Shown here piece by piece: positions 12,101 through 25,074 of a stretch of DNA of 64,000 nt. Under the pieces are notes generated by a model, which was given only the letters and a program-made list of their open reading frames with translations, was not told where the DNA came from and ran no database searches. Position numbers and translations under genes: made by a program. Position 1 is the first letter of the stretch, and the number at the start of each line of letters is the position of its first letter. Source of the stretch: Antedon mediterranea (Eukaryota; Echinodermata; Crinoidea; Comatulida; Antedonidae); NCBI RefSeq assembly GCF_964355755.1, contig NC_092674.1:27888001-27952000 (forward strand), written 5' to 3'.

Positions 12101-15100
12101 TAACGAAAGACATAAGCGTAATATTTTTTGTAACTGTCTCTTGTATTTCTCTTACGTCCTAGTGAGAACCAAGCTTTAGCTTTATACTTATACCGTAACT
12201 ATATATAATGTGGATGCATTTATATGACGAATTACATTCTCCTAAATACTCAGATGACAGCCGATGACGATGATAAAACGCAGCGCAATGACGTACGCGC
12301 AACGCAAGTGACTTGACCAATCACAATTGGTCAAATTATACTTACGTTACACTATGTCCCTGTGTTGCACTACTTCCATGTGTTGCGAGTTGCGTCCTAG
12401 TGGGAAAGCGACAACTAAAGGTTGATAATAGCGATGATAATTATTGATAACGTAATTAATTATTATTATTTATTTAATAATGATAATGTATTTTGTATTA
12501 AAGATCAATAAATTAGCATGCATTGGTAACATGGCATACGTTGTAGCAACGATAATGAGTCAAGTACAGCCACTTCTGTTCGGTACAACTTCAGTGTTTC
12601 CTTCACCAACCCACACATTTGAAAAGTTTCTCCAGGCTGTCGAAGCAGAGAGGTAAATAGTTCACAATTTCACCATACCCGCGGAATTCAACGATTTTGA
12701 AATTTGAAATTGCGATAGTAATATAATCATACTATGATAATGATGAAGTTAAAGTGATGTATTTTGTGACACATTTATACTGGAGTTTCTTTTTTAGATG
12801 TACCTTTGTCTATGTTATGATTGACGGTGTAGTTGATCTTTTGTATAGTCCTCTATGTGATAAGTACGACCTGTCTTCGTTGAAATCAGGTAACGTATTA
12901 AAATGGTAGGCCTAATAGTAGAGTTAGGCCTATACAATTATTATCGATAAGAGAGAATTTCATAGTAATTTCTAAGTACCTGAAAGACGAAACACTGTTT
13001 TCTTTTTAATACAAGGTGTGACTGGAGGCTCGCCCATTCCATCAGTCATTTTTTTCGAATTGAACAAAAAGCTTGGGATTCGTTTGTTGGTAAGCAAGGA
13101 AATGATTGTTTGATTATTGTTAATATTTCGGCACATATGGCGTTTCGTATGTACAATATCAAAACGTCTATATTCCTCCATATCAGGGAACAATACTAAC
13201 AACACAAAAGAGATAAAAACTTATAAAAAAAATTTTGACATTGTGATAGTTTCTGATTTTGATTTTCTTTGTACCAGAATTTATACGGGTCTACAGAAAC
13301 CCTCTGTATCAGCTCTTTGACAGTCGATGACAGCCCAGATGTTTGGAATACATCAGGCCGTCCTTTACCAAATATTGAAGTATGTTCAACTTTATGATCG
13401 TTTTAACTTGTTTCATCCCATTCCGTTCTGTAATATAGACCTACACAAACAATTTTTCAAATCCTTTTTTAAAGATTCAAATAGTTGATGAAAAAGGATG
13501 TCCCGTAGAAGTGGGAGAAAAGGGAGAGATATGGGTACGAAGTCCGACTGCGTTCCGAGGGTACTATGGTGATATTGAGAAAACTAAACAGACGATCACT
13601 GAAAACGGATGGATTAAAATGGGGTACTATCACAACAATGATATTATTTAAAATTGGTGAATTGAATTGAATTGAATTGAAATTTATATTTATACTGGGT
13701 AACCTCTTCAGTCAAAGACTGGTCTCCCAGAGGGCCCAGTTGGTGATCAGTGGCTGTGATGTACTAATACACCGGGGTAACCCCCTACTCGTCTCGAAAG
13801 ATGTACTAGGTTCTTTAAAGTGCACACGAGCTAGATGTGTACACTGGACCTACGGTTTATAGTCCTTATCCGAGAAGACTCGTTCTACCACCAGAACCAT
13901 GGAGCGAGAATAACTTGCTAATTCAAGTAACATTTAGGGCCTAACCACATTTGTTTAAGTGGAAGTTAAGGTATTAATGTACCACCATTTATTTTCCAGA
14001 GATGTGGGTAAGGTAAATGCGGATGGCTACCTGACAATTGTTGGTCGAATTAAGGTAATTGAATTATACATATTTAACATTACAGTAATTTCAAACACTT
14101 TCGAATACCACAAACCTCCAGAAGCCCAGCACTCTTTCCAACTTTTGAGTCTAGTCGAGTTTAATTAACACCATTGAAATAACTATATTTTCAGAACATA
14201 ATTATCAGAAGAGGTGTAAATGTCCATCCATCAGAAGTGGAAAGTATAGTAACAACTCATCCAGCCGTAAACATTGCGCAGGTAATTGTATTAAATATTG
14301 TGGAAAACATTTTAAAGACAGAAGTTAACACTTGATATCATTTTTCTTCTAATCTCTCCAGGTTTTAGGAATCCCGGATTACAGGGTCGGTGAAGATGTG
14401 TGTGTATGTGTTACGTAAGTATCATTTTCTTTCAGGCAACCTAAAATGTATGTATACAATTCAAAGATGGTTGCTTTTTTTTAATTCAACAAAACATATA
14501 TTTTCAAAATAAAATGAATAAAACGGTACTGTTGTGTAATAAATTCTTTCATTGAAAGGAATAAACATTTTTAATTTCAGATTAAATGAAGGTTACGATG
14601 TCACTGAAGAAGAACTGAAAACCTTCTTTGTAGGAAAGGTATTAGACAACAAAATGTTGTTATGAGTTAGGATAATAAAAATAAACTGCAATAAATGCAT
14701 GCTTGTGATTGAATATTTATAAACATTAGTAGCAAGCTAATTTTTAAATGAATATCTCTTCTTTGTGGCTCTCACCAAGCAGTCTAATATTTTCTATATG
14801 AGACTAATTGCCAATTATGACAAAATAAAGTTGACTGGCTGTCAACGAGAATGCTCTTTTTTGGAAGCGGTGGGGGCGTTGTGCGCGGGGCAGTAACAAA
14901 TGGTGGCATGTATTATCATCAACCGGGGCAATTACTTAAATCATTATGAATTACTAGGTGGCTTGCAATAGTCAGTTCTACTCTATTTAATGACGTTGCA
15001 GAATCACTAATTTATTTCTTGAAACTGCAATTTCCCCCTTTTTTTCAGATGTCGGATGACATCCAGCCGTCTTACTTTCTTATTTTTGACTCGTTTCAAT

Positions 15101-15498
15101 CTGGTGCTTCGGGAAAGGTACTTTGTTTTTGTATTTTCATTGCTATAAAAAATATTACGGCTAAACAATAATGTGTTTTTCTTTTATCTCTCCATTCATG
15201 AAACATAATTATTGCAGTACAAAAGTGCAGTAACTGTAGTAGAAGCTGTCGTTATGGTCTCTAAAGTGTAGAACGTATGCAAAAAGTCTAACTCTAGTAA
15301 TACTCCGTTCCACATACAAAACTTAGGAATACTTTTTTTAATGCATCAGGTTGTCTATAGATGATGGCTAGATGGTTATTAAAATCATGTTCGCAATTTC
15401 GTAATTATCATTTACAGGTGGATCGTACGAAGCTGCAAGAGATGGCTATTAGTAGAATTGAATTACCGGAAACTCCTTATGCTGAATTGTACAACTAA
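9104..15498 (+). CDS. ACSF2-like acyl-CoA synthetase, gene B
   Basis: Same family and predicted reaction as gene A, 562 residues. Exons: 9104-9274, 10619-10750, 10871-10924, 11083-11195, 11430-11477, 11632-11740, 11966-12058, 12504-12652, 12798-12889, 13016-13089, 13278-13379, 13475-13623, 14000-14054, 14195-14281, 14362-14414, 14581-14638, 15049-15117, 15418-15498. An in-frame ATG at 9095 would add three residues; 9104 is the position shared with genes A and D. All ANL motifs are present (TSGSTGTPK, YGSTE, MGDVGK, GRIKNIIIRRG, SGK). The 5' third, introns included, is nearly identical to gene C, and the 3' third is nearly identical to gene A, so this copy looks recombinant. Intron 1 holds LINE fragments shared with gene C only. 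Intron 12 holds a SINE that gene A lacks. Intron 4 holds a 21-bp palindromic insert. Confidence 0.9.
9447..10155 (+). mobile_element. LINE reverse-transcriptase C-terminal fragment, intron 1 of gene B
   Basis: A conceptual translation around 9,470-9,660 (VKCVLFRTYCVNMNCATLYG) and another around 9,930-10,050 (FRKSKYDLMGRLNASENV) resemble the region after the RT domain in CR1/L2-like non-LTR elements. The piece ends with AATAAAAGATTGAATGAATT, a typical LINE 3' tail. An AT-rich segment ending in repeated AATATG is nested at about 9,665-9,845. Stops and frame breaks show it is dead. The same insertion is in gene C but not in gene A. Confidence 0.6.
11260..11280. mobile_element. 21-bp palindromic micro-insert with 7-bp target repeat
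   Basis: CAGGGAGTT, AAC, AACTCCCTG forms a perfect 9-bp-arm palindrome. It is flanked on both sides by CTTACAG (11,253-11,259 and 11,281-11,287). The matching place in intron 4 of gene C (about 19,028-19,045) has one CTTACAG and no palindrome, so this is an insertion that duplicated its target. Confidence 0.85.
13655..13925 (-). mobile_element. SINE-like element in intron 12 of gene B
   Basis: The insert begins with repeated TTGAA and contains ACTGGTCTCCCAGAGGGCCC and ACACCGGGGTAACCCCC. Gene A is contiguous across this point. A related copy in the opposite orientation is in intron 13 of gene C (21,640-21,865), and pieces occur at 43,505-43,720 and 44,045-44,115. The TTGAA run would be the 3' tail if the element points to the - strand. 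Confidence 0.7.
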
Positions 15499-15753
15499 TT
15501 CCATTCATGAAAATATAATCTTTTATCTTTTACCTTATGCAATTATTCGTACTATTTCATTCATAAAATATTCATTATCTGTATAATATTCAACACTTGG
15601 ACTATCTGCACTTAGTGGATGAAATAGTTTACCAATATGTAGTATTGTCAGGGATTGTCAGCCTTACGTCAGTCAAAATGAAGATAATATCACAATGCTT
15701 AGCATGGAATAGAATTAATAATTTAACATTTAGGAGCTGCTTGTGCGTTTATA
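15499..15753. other. 3' flank of gene B
   Basis: Non-coding sequence from the stop codon of gene B to minisatellite array 3. It is nearly identical to the first 197 bases of the window. Only ATAAA-like variants, no clean AATAAA, are seen here. Confidence 0.6.
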
Positions 15754-16466
15754 TGATTACTGTCACGTGTTGATATCTTGATACTTTGATTGGTATACAT
15801 GATTTCTACAAATTACTTCTGTATTATGATTACTGTCACGTGTTGATATCTTGATACTTTGATTGGTATACATGATTTCATCAAATTACTTCTGTATTAT
15901 GATTACTGTCACGTGTTGATATCTTGATACTTTGATTGGTATACATGATTTCATCAAATTACTTCTGTATTATGATTACTGTCACGTGTTGATATCTTGA
16001 TACTTTGATTGGTATACATGATTTCATCAAATTACTTCTGTATTATGATTACTGTCACGTGTTGATATCTTGATACTTTGATTGGTATACATGATTTCAT
16101 CAAATTACTTCTGTATTATGATTACTGTCACGTGTTGATATCTTGATACTTTGATTGGTATACATGATTTCATCAAATTACTTCTGTATTATGATTACTG
16201 TCACGTGTTGATGTCTTGATACTTTGATTGGTATACATAATTTCATCAATTTACTTCTGTATTATGATTACTGTCACGTGTTGATATCTTGATACTTTGA
16301 TTGGTATACATGATTTCATCAATTTACTTCTGTTTTATGATTACTGTCACGTGTTGATATCTTGATACTTTGATTGGTATACATGATTTCATCAAATTAC
16401 TTCTGTATTATGATTACTGTCACGTGTTGATGTGTTGATACTTTGATTGGTATACATGATTTCATA
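15754..16466. repeat. 73-bp minisatellite array 3 (about 10 units)
   Basis: Same unit as arrays 1 and 2. The first unit has the variant TTTCTACAAATT. The last unit ends TGTGTTGATAC and joins the truncated family 1 MITE exactly as array 2 does, which supports duplication of array, MITE relic and gene as one block. Confidence 0.97.
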
Positions 16467-16552
16467 TAACTACCATATGTGGACATATCACTACAATATT
16501 TGGGCACACTTGTTTTGTCAAACTACTTTGATAGTGTAGACAAAGCTTTATA
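16467..16552 (-). mobile_element. MITE family 1, right-half relic
   Basis: Almost identical to 8,746-8,842 and in the same position relative to the array and gene. It ends in TTTGATAGTGTAGACAAAGC. Confidence 0.75.
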
Positions 16553-16818
16553 GTAAAGGGATTAAACTTCCGGATTTACTGAATTTTAAAAAGTCTAAAA
16601 GAGGGTTGGACTTTTTCATTAAAATTGTACGTTTTATCTATTAAATTATATAGTTTATGCAACATTTTCATCTATAAAGATCATTGGCATTATTTCAATT
16701 TATGGCAACCTTCGCATAATTATGTTGGTAGTCCAATTCTATGTTATCACGATCGTATACATTTAGTGCTTGCTTATTTCATTCACTGTAAAAATCGATA
16801 CATTCAAGAATGTTTAAA

Positions 16819-19800
16819 ATGGCCTTGTCGCAAAATAAGAGCTACGTCCATGCCCCCAGTCTGAAGCCATTTATTGGGCTGACGATGCACGAGATGCTGG
16901 AAGAGAGAGTGAAGAAAAATCCGGACAGAGAAATGTTTATTTTTCTCAGCGACAATGAACGAGTTACATTTGCTGAATTTAAGAAAAGGGTGAGTATGAC
17001 TTTTTAACATACTGTAAATATGTTAGTTAACATGGTAATTGACTATACGTAGGCCTCTGTTGTACGGTGACGTAGTCATACCAAAAAGGATGCGTTATTG
17101 AAAGCATTTGAACAAGTAGTAACATTATGTTAGATCTTGTGTATCCGACCGAGCCAACTCCTTGGTCAGAAAATTTAGTATGTGTTCTATCAATGTAAAA
17201 TGTGTTTTATTTAAGACATATTGTGTAAACATGAATTGTGCTACATTATATGGTGCAACTATAATCAGGGTACCTTGCGATCTCTTCAGATATACTCCAA
17301 TAATTGACAATGATTGCAATTTTTATTCTGTTTTATATAAATTCTATGTTACTGGGTTGTTAAATGTTTATCCTTGTTAATGTTATTTTGCCACCAGCAC
17401 TATCAGGAGAGTCTTTTATAGCGATATTTTTTGCTTTTTGACAATCCGCCAGGATAGTGTTCTGCGCTTTTTCTCTGCTTGTTGTTGTTCTATGTAATAT
17501 ATGCTTTTTGTATTGTTTTTGTATTATTTTTCTGGATAATAAATGAATATGAATATGAATAATGGTTTAAGAATGTTGCTACAAAGGCCTCGACATTGCC
17601 ATGTTTACGGAATGTAGAATTCCTTCTATTTTATGAATTGTTTAGAAAATCAAAATATGACCTGATGGGTAGACTAAATGCAAGCGAAAATGTTTTAGTC
17701 TCAACGATTATAAAAAATGTCTTAGTTAAGTTGAAGATGCTCTCCATGTGGAATGTCATCCTGAGATGAGTAGTAGTAATTAGTCTTGTTTATTTTATTT
17801 CATTTATATGTAATTTTTGTTTTACTTTCTATGGACCAGAGATTCCAAAATAAAAGATTGAATGAATTATAGTAGGCATACATGTTTTTCTTAAAATATA
17901 TATTGTCATGAAACATGAAAAAGATTAAAATCAGATATTGAATCGGCCATTATGTAGTTAATCACTTCCGAAGAAACAAAACCCGAAAAACAATTGTTAA
18001 AACAGTTAAATTCAACAAAATAGGCTACATACTGGAAGCTGGAAGCCAATTTGACTATTGTTTGCTTTAAATAAGAATGTATTTTCCTGGGAAATTAAAT
18101 TAACCGTTTATTTTGTCATTTTATAAGTGAAACATCATTTTTTTTTTATACGGAAGTGATTAACTTAAAACTACAAAATAATAATATTGATTAAAAGTCT
18201 GATTTAATTAATCTTTATTTGTCATGTTTTGGAGAGATAACATATTTAAATTACAGTTGTGGATTAGTTGGATTAGACACTAATACTATATGTTGTTGTG
18301 GATTATGTATTGGATTAGACACTAATACTATATGTTGTTTTAAGACGTCTGTCTTATTTTGTGGAAAGAAATTTTGCTTTTTTCTTTTTTTTTTCAGGTA
18401 GTAGACTTAGCAGCCGGGTTTCTACTCAAGCTTGGTCTTCGTCGTGGTGATCGTATAGCTGTTATAGGTGCTAACCACGTAGAATGGCCCCTTATAACGG
18501 CTGCAGCGAGAGCAATAGGTGTCGGTGTGGTAGGTGCCAAGTGCCATGTCATACCAAACTAAAGTTAACCTTACTGTGTAAAGTAATTATGCCCATTTTG
18601 AAATGTTTACTCGTAACAATGCTAACGTAGCAACATTAACTTGTTTCAGGCTAACCTGCTTCTTGGACATACTCCTCAAACATTTATGAACATAATATCA
18701 CGGGTATGTTATGTTGAATTAATGCACTTCGTATTATATAGTATTAAGAGGAATTCAAAGGCTCTCGCACCCTATGTTTCTTTAGGTTGAGTACTGTTTT
18801 GATGTTGGTCAACTCCCACCCCTTCATAAATTGCCAATAATGTTCCAACATGTTATTCACAGGTTTCGTGCAAAGCGTTGTTCATAACTCGTAGCCCGGA
18901 CACACTTTACTCAATGGCTTGTGAAATGATTCCAGAGTTAAGTGAAAGTATTCCAGGTGACCTGAATTCAAAACAGTGAGTAATGCGACAATTTAAATAA
19001 TTACTATACGTAGGCTAGCTAGCTTTACCTTACTTACAGTAAGTATTGGACAATTCAAATAGTTTGTTTAGATGCATTCATGCATATGTAGGCTATCCTA
19101 ACATGGCTAATGTTTCCAAATCCTTCTCTTTAAATTATTCATGACCTAAAAATTTACTGTTTATTATAATCGTAGTTTCCCTGATTTAAAGAAGGTCGTA
19201 GGCGCTGGTTCAAACTGTAAAAGGTAAGAACATATAATTGTACAACACAAAAACTTATTAGATGTGTTTGCTAGGAACCCCGGGCAAAAACTGATGTTTT
19301 CTTTTTGGTTCTTGTTACATACTGTATTTGAATCTTTCTTTTCAGTGGAATGTTGAATTTCGATGAAATATCTATTTCTGGATGTGAGGAAGAAGTAGCA
19401 AAAGTGGCCAAGAAAGTGACAATTGATGACATTAGCCATTTTAATATGACATCGGTAAAACATATTACATTTATTCCTATAGATGTTATATATCTTAACA
19501 TAGTTGTACTTTTTATGTCATGGTAATATAATAGGCTGTTATGGCATCTAGGTGCGTATAATATGTTTTTAATCTTATTCCGCAGGGCTCAACTGGAACC
19601 CCGAAATTGGCACCTTATACTCACTTTACAATGCTGAATTCTTACACCTTTCCACCAAATCATTTTGACGAAGAACAAGTGAGCAATGTTTAAAACTTGG
19701 TTCCCACTAGGCCTACAACGTAACGAATGACATAATCGCAACGCAAGTAATTTTACCAATCACAAGTAATATATTGTTGTAACTGTCGCTTGTATTTCTC

Positions 19801-22800
19801 TTACGTCCTAGTGGGAACCAAGCTTTAGCTTTATACCTATACCGTAACTATATAATGTGGATGCATTTATATGACGAATTACATTTTCCTAAGTACTCGG
19901 ATGACAGCCGATGACGATGAAAACGCAGCGCAATGACGTACGCGCAACGCAAGTGAGTTGACAATTCGTAAGATCCATCGCGGTCGGTGTGATTTGTCAA
20001 ATTATTACGTTACACTACGTCCCTGTGTTGCGTCCTAGTGGGAAAGCGACAACTAAAGGTTGATAATAACGATGATAATTATTAATAACGTAATTAATTA
20101 TTATTATTTATTTAATAATGATAATGAATTTTGTACTAAAGATCAATAAATTAGCATGCATTGGTAACATGGCATATGTTGCAGCAACGCAAATGAGTCA
20201 AGTACAGCCACTCTTATACGGTACAACTTCAGTGTTTCCTTCACCAACCTATACATTTGAAAAGTTTCTTCAGGCTGTCGAAGCCGAGAGGTAAATATTT
20301 CACAAGTCTGGTGGAATTCAACAATTTTGAAATTTTTTATTTCGAGAGTAGGCCTACTATAATCGTACTATGAGGATAATAAGTTAAAAATGACGTTAAA
20401 ATGACATATTTGGTGACAAATTTATACTGGATTTATTTATGACGAGTCTAAATTTCTTTTTAGATGTACCTTTTTCCTTTTGATGATTGATGGTGTAGTC
20501 GATCTTGCGTATAATCCTATTTGTGATAAGTACGACCTGTCTTCATTAAAATCAGGTGACGTATGACAGTGGTTAGGACCTGTACATTTAGTATCAATAA
20601 GAGAGAATGTCATAGGCCAAGTAGAGTATACGACGAAACTTTCTTTTCTTTTTTCAAAAAGGAGTGACTGGTGGTTCGCCTATTCCATCAGATGTTATTT
20701 TCGAATTGAACAAAAAGCTTGGAGTTCATTTGTTGGTAAGCAAGGAAATGTTAATTATGTGATAAATATTTCGGCACATATGGCGTTTCATATGTATAAT
20801 ATCAAAACGTCTATACAGTATAAGAACGGAATATTAACAACGTAAAACCAACAAAAAGGAGAGGCTTATAAAGTCTACAAACCATCTGCGTATGCTTACA
20901 GAAGATTTGATGATGTGATAGTTTCGGTTTTGTTTTCTTTGTAACATACAGAATGTTTACGGATGTACAGAAACCCTCTGTGTCAGCTGTTTGACAGTCA
21001 ATGACAGTCCAGATGTTTGGAATACGTCAGGCCGCCCTTTTCCCAATGTTGAAGTAAGTTCAACTCTAAGGCAAATTTACACAGACGAGCGGTAACAGTA
21101 ATACAAACATAGAAATCTATGTTATTCCTTATGACCATTTAACACAACGCGGAGCGGATAGGCGGTTTCCGCTCACAGGATATAACTACGCGGAACAATC
21201 ATTATTTCAAACCCTTTTTCAGATTCAAATAGTTGATGAAGAAGGATGTCCCGTAGAAGTTGGAGAAAAGGGAGAGATATTTGTACGAAGTCCGACTGCG
21301 TTCAGAGGTTACTGTGGTGATATTGAGAAAACAAAACAGATGATCACTGAAAATGGATGGATAAAAATGGGGTACTATCACAACAAATGAAGTTATTTAA
21401 AATGTGTTAATAATGCTAATTAAAGTCACATGTAAACACATTTGTTTAAATGAAAGTAAATTTATAAATGTACCACCTTTTTTCCCAGAGATGTGGGTAA
21501 GTTAAATGCGGATGGCTACCTGACAATTGTTGGTCGAATTAAGGTAATTTAATTATAAATCTTGAATATACAGTAATTCCAAACACGAATACCACACCCC
21601 CCAGCACCCCAGCATTATTTCCAACTTTTGAGTCGAGACGAGTGGCCTACCGGTTAAGGCAGGAGCGCCGCAAACCATAGCTATACAATCAAGTTTAAGT
21701 TACTCCTCGACCATTGTTTTGGTGGTAGAACAAGTCTTATAAGGACCTAAAACTGGAGGGCAGTGTACATATCTGGTTAGTGTGTACTTTAAAGAACCCA
21801 GTTACTTTTTCGGAAGAGTAGGGGGTTATCCCGGTGTACTAGTCCATTAAGTCCCTTTCGTTGTGGATAGACGAACGGGCGCCGTTTGGTAGCAGTACTC
21901 GACACGAAGTGACTCTTATGTCAGAAGGTGGTTATTGTACGGTCGTCAACTTGGTGCGCAATTCAGCTCAGTTATGCTGCACAGGTTATTCTCCCACATA
22001 TTATATAAAACGCAATATCGAAAAATTGTTCATTCCATTAACATAGATCATTGATTAAAATTGATAAGCTTGGTAAATTCAATATTTTTCTTGATCTGAA
22101 TTAACCCCATTGAAATAACTATGTTTTCTTAGGACATCATTATCAGAAGAGGTGTCAATGTACATCCTTCAGAAGTGGAAAGTATAGTAACAACTCATCC
22201 AGCCGTAAAAAGTGCGCAGGTAAGTGTATTAAATATTGTGGAAAATATTTTACAGACAGAAGTTAATACTTGATATCATATTTCTTCTAATCTCTCCAGG
22301 TTTTAGGAATCCCGGATTACAGGGTCGGTGAAGATGTGTGTGTATGTGTAACGTAGGTATTATTTTCTTTTCAGGCAAACTATAATTCGTGTATACAATA
22401 TTCAAAGATTGTTGCTATATTTAATTTTGTTTTAAATATTTATTTTCATGTAACAAATTAAATACCCGTTTAACATAAATTATCAATTCTTTTATTAAAA
22501 AGAATAATCATTTTATAAATTTAGATTAAATGAAGGTTACGATGTCACTGAAGAAGAACTGAAAACTTTCTTTGAAGGAAAGGTATTAGACAACAAAATG
22601 TTATTATAAAAATAAACAAAGAAAATGCATTACTTGTGATTTATAAATAGTAGTAACAAACTAAGATTTGAATGAACATCTCTTGTTTGTGGCTCTCACC
22701 AATATTGTTTAATATGAGACTAATTGCCAATTTAGAAAATATTAGGTTGACTGGTTGTCAATGAGAGCAGTAGGCCTAACAAGGTAGCATGTATATCACC

Positions 22801-23541
22801 ATCCGGGGCATTAACTTAAATCATTATGAATTACTAGATGACTTGCGATAGTCAGTTCGACCCTATGTAATGACAGTTGCAGAATTAGGTGCACTATTGA
22901 TAGAAAATTTCTTAAACTGTAATTTCCCTTTTTTTTTTCAGATGTCAGATTACATCCAGCCGACCTACTTTCTCATTTTTGCCTCGTTTCAATCTGGTGC
23001 TTCGGGAAAGGTACTGTTAATATTTGTTTTGTTTATTTATTGCTATAAAAATATTACAGTAATATTTTTTTACTGTTTAAACTGTTAATTTATGGAGCAT
23101 AATTACTGCACTAGAAACAGTCGATATGCTCTCATATATTTTTACCCTCGATGAACCATATTCAATTCAGTTGAGATCCATATCTGTTATGGCATGTTAC
23201 TCTCATTTGGAATTGCTCTTTTTCGGTTTATTTATTCCATGGATTTACTTTTATTTTTTATGTGAAGCGCATGGAGCGTTATGCATTATACGCTTTAAAG
23301 ACAGAATAAAGACTCCTCGTTTTCTAATACTCCTTTCCAGATAAAATACGTAAAAATATTCATTTTGTTTAATGCATGGAGGAAGTTTTCAACCAACTTA
23401 GATTGTCTAAAGATTCTGGCTTAATACTTATTCAAATCACATACGCAATTTCGTAATTTTCGTTTACAGGTAAATCGTACGAAGTTGCGAGAGATGGCTA
23501 TTGGTAGAATTGAATTACCGGAAACTCCTTATGCTGAATAA
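16819..23541 (+). CDS. ACSF2-like acyl-CoA synthetase, gene C
   Basis: Paralogue of genes A and B, 559 residues; the last exon is three codons shorter and ends PYAE. Exons: 16819-16989, 18398-18529, 18650-18703, 18863-18975, 19176-19223, 19346-19454, 19586-19678, 20142-20290, 20464-20555, 20662-20735, 20952-21053, 21223-21371, 21489-21543, 22133-22219, 22300-22352, 22525-22582, 22942-23010, 23470-23541. The ATP loop is intact. The adenylate motif is YGCTE where the other copies have YGSTE, and GRIKD has the usual Asp. Exon 5 has lost the pyrimidine tract before its acceptor: the text reads ATAATCGTAG, against CGTTTCTGTAG in A and B. Splicing there still keeps frame but changes Gln to His. From about exon 9 onward it is clearly more diverged than A and B are from each other. 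I see no stop, but the weak acceptor makes correct splicing less certain. Confidence 0.85.
17162..17870 (+). mobile_element. LINE reverse-transcriptase C-terminal fragment, intron 1 of gene C
   Basis: Near-identical to the fragment at 9,447-10,155, with the same nested AT-rich segment and the same GAATGAATT tail. It was inherited by duplication, not by a second insertion. Confidence 0.6.
21640..21865 (+). mobile_element. SINE-like element in intron 13 of gene C
   Basis: The head GTGGCCTACCGGTTAAGGC resembles a tRNA A-box region. The body contains GGTGGTAGAACAAGTCTTAT and GGGGGTTATCCCGGTGTACT, which are the reverse complement of blocks in the intron 12 insert of gene B. A clear B box is not seen. 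The other synthetase copies lack it here. Confidence 0.6.
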
Positions 23542-24630
23542 TGCCTACCTCATTAAATCAAGCCTATCTTGTTGCATGCTATTTTTAGGATAATGGTATT
23601 TATATAATATATATAAAGTTGAATGGTTTTGATCGATCTTTAGGCAGCACAAATAACCAGGGAAGAGTTCCCTGGAATAACGTCACCAAATGAAGAAACC
23701 ATATGCGTCTTCCACGTTAATGTATTAATCATTTAAGGAACAACTAGGCCAGGCATTTACAATATCAATAAAACCATTACAATATCGCAGCCTGTCATAT
23801 TAAAAACCAAATTATTGCACCGCCCACACGGTAAAATACATTAATTAATAGTATATAGATTAAAGTAACGTTTAGCTTCAGTAGTTTTCCGGGAATATAT
23901 AGTTCAAATATATCAATTGAACATTTTACTAATAATATAAGTCTTTAGATTTTTATGAAATTATAAATAATGGTTCCATAACATAGTATAACATAGTATT
24001 GCTGTTTTTGCTTGAAAATAGATCAATTAGACTGCGCAAACGTTTTACACATGTGTATGTGTTGACAACGATCTACAATATTAAAAAAATATTAATATTA
24101 ATAAAATAATTATATAATGATTCGAAACTTTCTATAAGGGACATTGTTTAGAACGTGTGTGTGTTTTATTGACAGCTCTGCAGCGTTTGCGGGTTGGATT
24201 ATTGTTTGATGATAATGATAATAAAAAGTTAACAATAATTGTGTAACTTCACTCTTACCACACACCTATCAATATAAACCCAATAGTACCGTACTGAAGC
24301 AAAAGTGAAATGAACTTAGCATTTGTATTTTGTATAACTACTATGTGTCATTAAATATATCTTTTTTTTCTTTTCTTTTTTTCTCTCTGGGTTAGGGTTA
24401 GGGTTAGTTCAAGTTTTTTACTTCTAATCATGACCCCAATTATGGCATTCCTTTCTCTTATTATTTATTCTTTTTACTGTTTTTTATTCATGTATTATTT
24501 GTCTTAGCATTATTGAATAAATGTTATTATTGAATATTATATATGTTAGCATGTGTCAGAAGCTATTTTGACTCAATTGTTGATAACCGTATTTTAGATC
24601 CTTTTTTTTTCTTTTTGAAACACGTGTTCG
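23542..24630. other. Spacer between gene C and the relic cluster
   Basis: About 1.1 kb without a recognisable gene. It contains a 17-bp palindromic micro-insert (23,658-23,674), AT-rich runs, a pyrimidine run near 24,362-24,388 and three GGGTTA units at 24,389-24,406. No minisatellite array lies here, unlike the spacers before A, B and C. Confidence 0.5.
23658..23674. mobile_element. 17-bp palindromic micro-insert
   Basis: CAGGGAA, GAG, TTCCCTG is a perfect 7-bp-arm palindrome. It is flanked by AAATAAC on the left and GAATAAC on the right, which match in six of seven bases. The layout is the same as at 11,260 and 24,786. Confidence 0.6.
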
Positions 24631-24639
24631 TGCTTATTT

Positions 24640-24740
24640 AGTTCGCTGTCCGAAATCTAAACATTACAATGATAAAGTGTTTAATGACCTTGTCGTGAAA
24701 TAAGAGCTTATGTCCATACCCCCAATCTTAAGCCCTTGTT
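24640..24740 (+). pseudogene. Exon 1 relic of an ACSF2-like copy
   Basis: ATGACCTTGTCGTGAAATAA, followed by a degraded version of the SYVHxPxLKP coding block, aligns with exon 1 of genes B and C. The upstream GTGCTTATTT text also fits their 5' region. An in-frame TGA occurs at codon 5 and the homology stops after about 50 bases. No further exons of this copy follow. Confidence 0.7.
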
Positions 24741-24785
24741 CACACAGATGGATAACGATAGCAAAATCGGCCCCTTGGCTTTCAC

Positions 24786-24818
24786 CAGGGAGTTGTTATT
24801 AGCTAATACAACTCCCTG
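24786..24818. mobile_element. 33-bp palindromic micro-insert with 7-bp target repeat
   Basis: The ends are CAGGGAGTTGT and ACAACTCCCTG around an ATTAGCTAAT-type centre, a near-perfect palindrome. Both flanks read CTTTCAC (24,779-24,785 and 24,819-24,825), an exact 7-bp direct repeat. Confidence 0.8.
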
Positions 24819-25074
24819 CTTTCACATTTCTACTTATGATCGGATGTAAAATTGTTTATTGGTCATATCCTGTCGATATCGTGAATTTCTAAATTTTTTA
24901 AAAAGCTTTAAGATTTATGATTTCTGGGTTATAGGCCTATACTTCCTGGTAAAATACTGGACTCATGGTTATTAAATTAACATGTTTTTTTTATGGTGAT
25001 AGGTTATATATAAAAAGTGCTTTGCTTCTTTTCACTCTCATTGTACAAATCGTCAGATTAGTAAAAAGTTAAGA

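Noticed and set aside
24389-24406. Three GGGTTA telomere-like units
   Set aside because: Too short to mean a chromosome end or fusion, in the middle of a gene cluster; chance or a small repair insertion.
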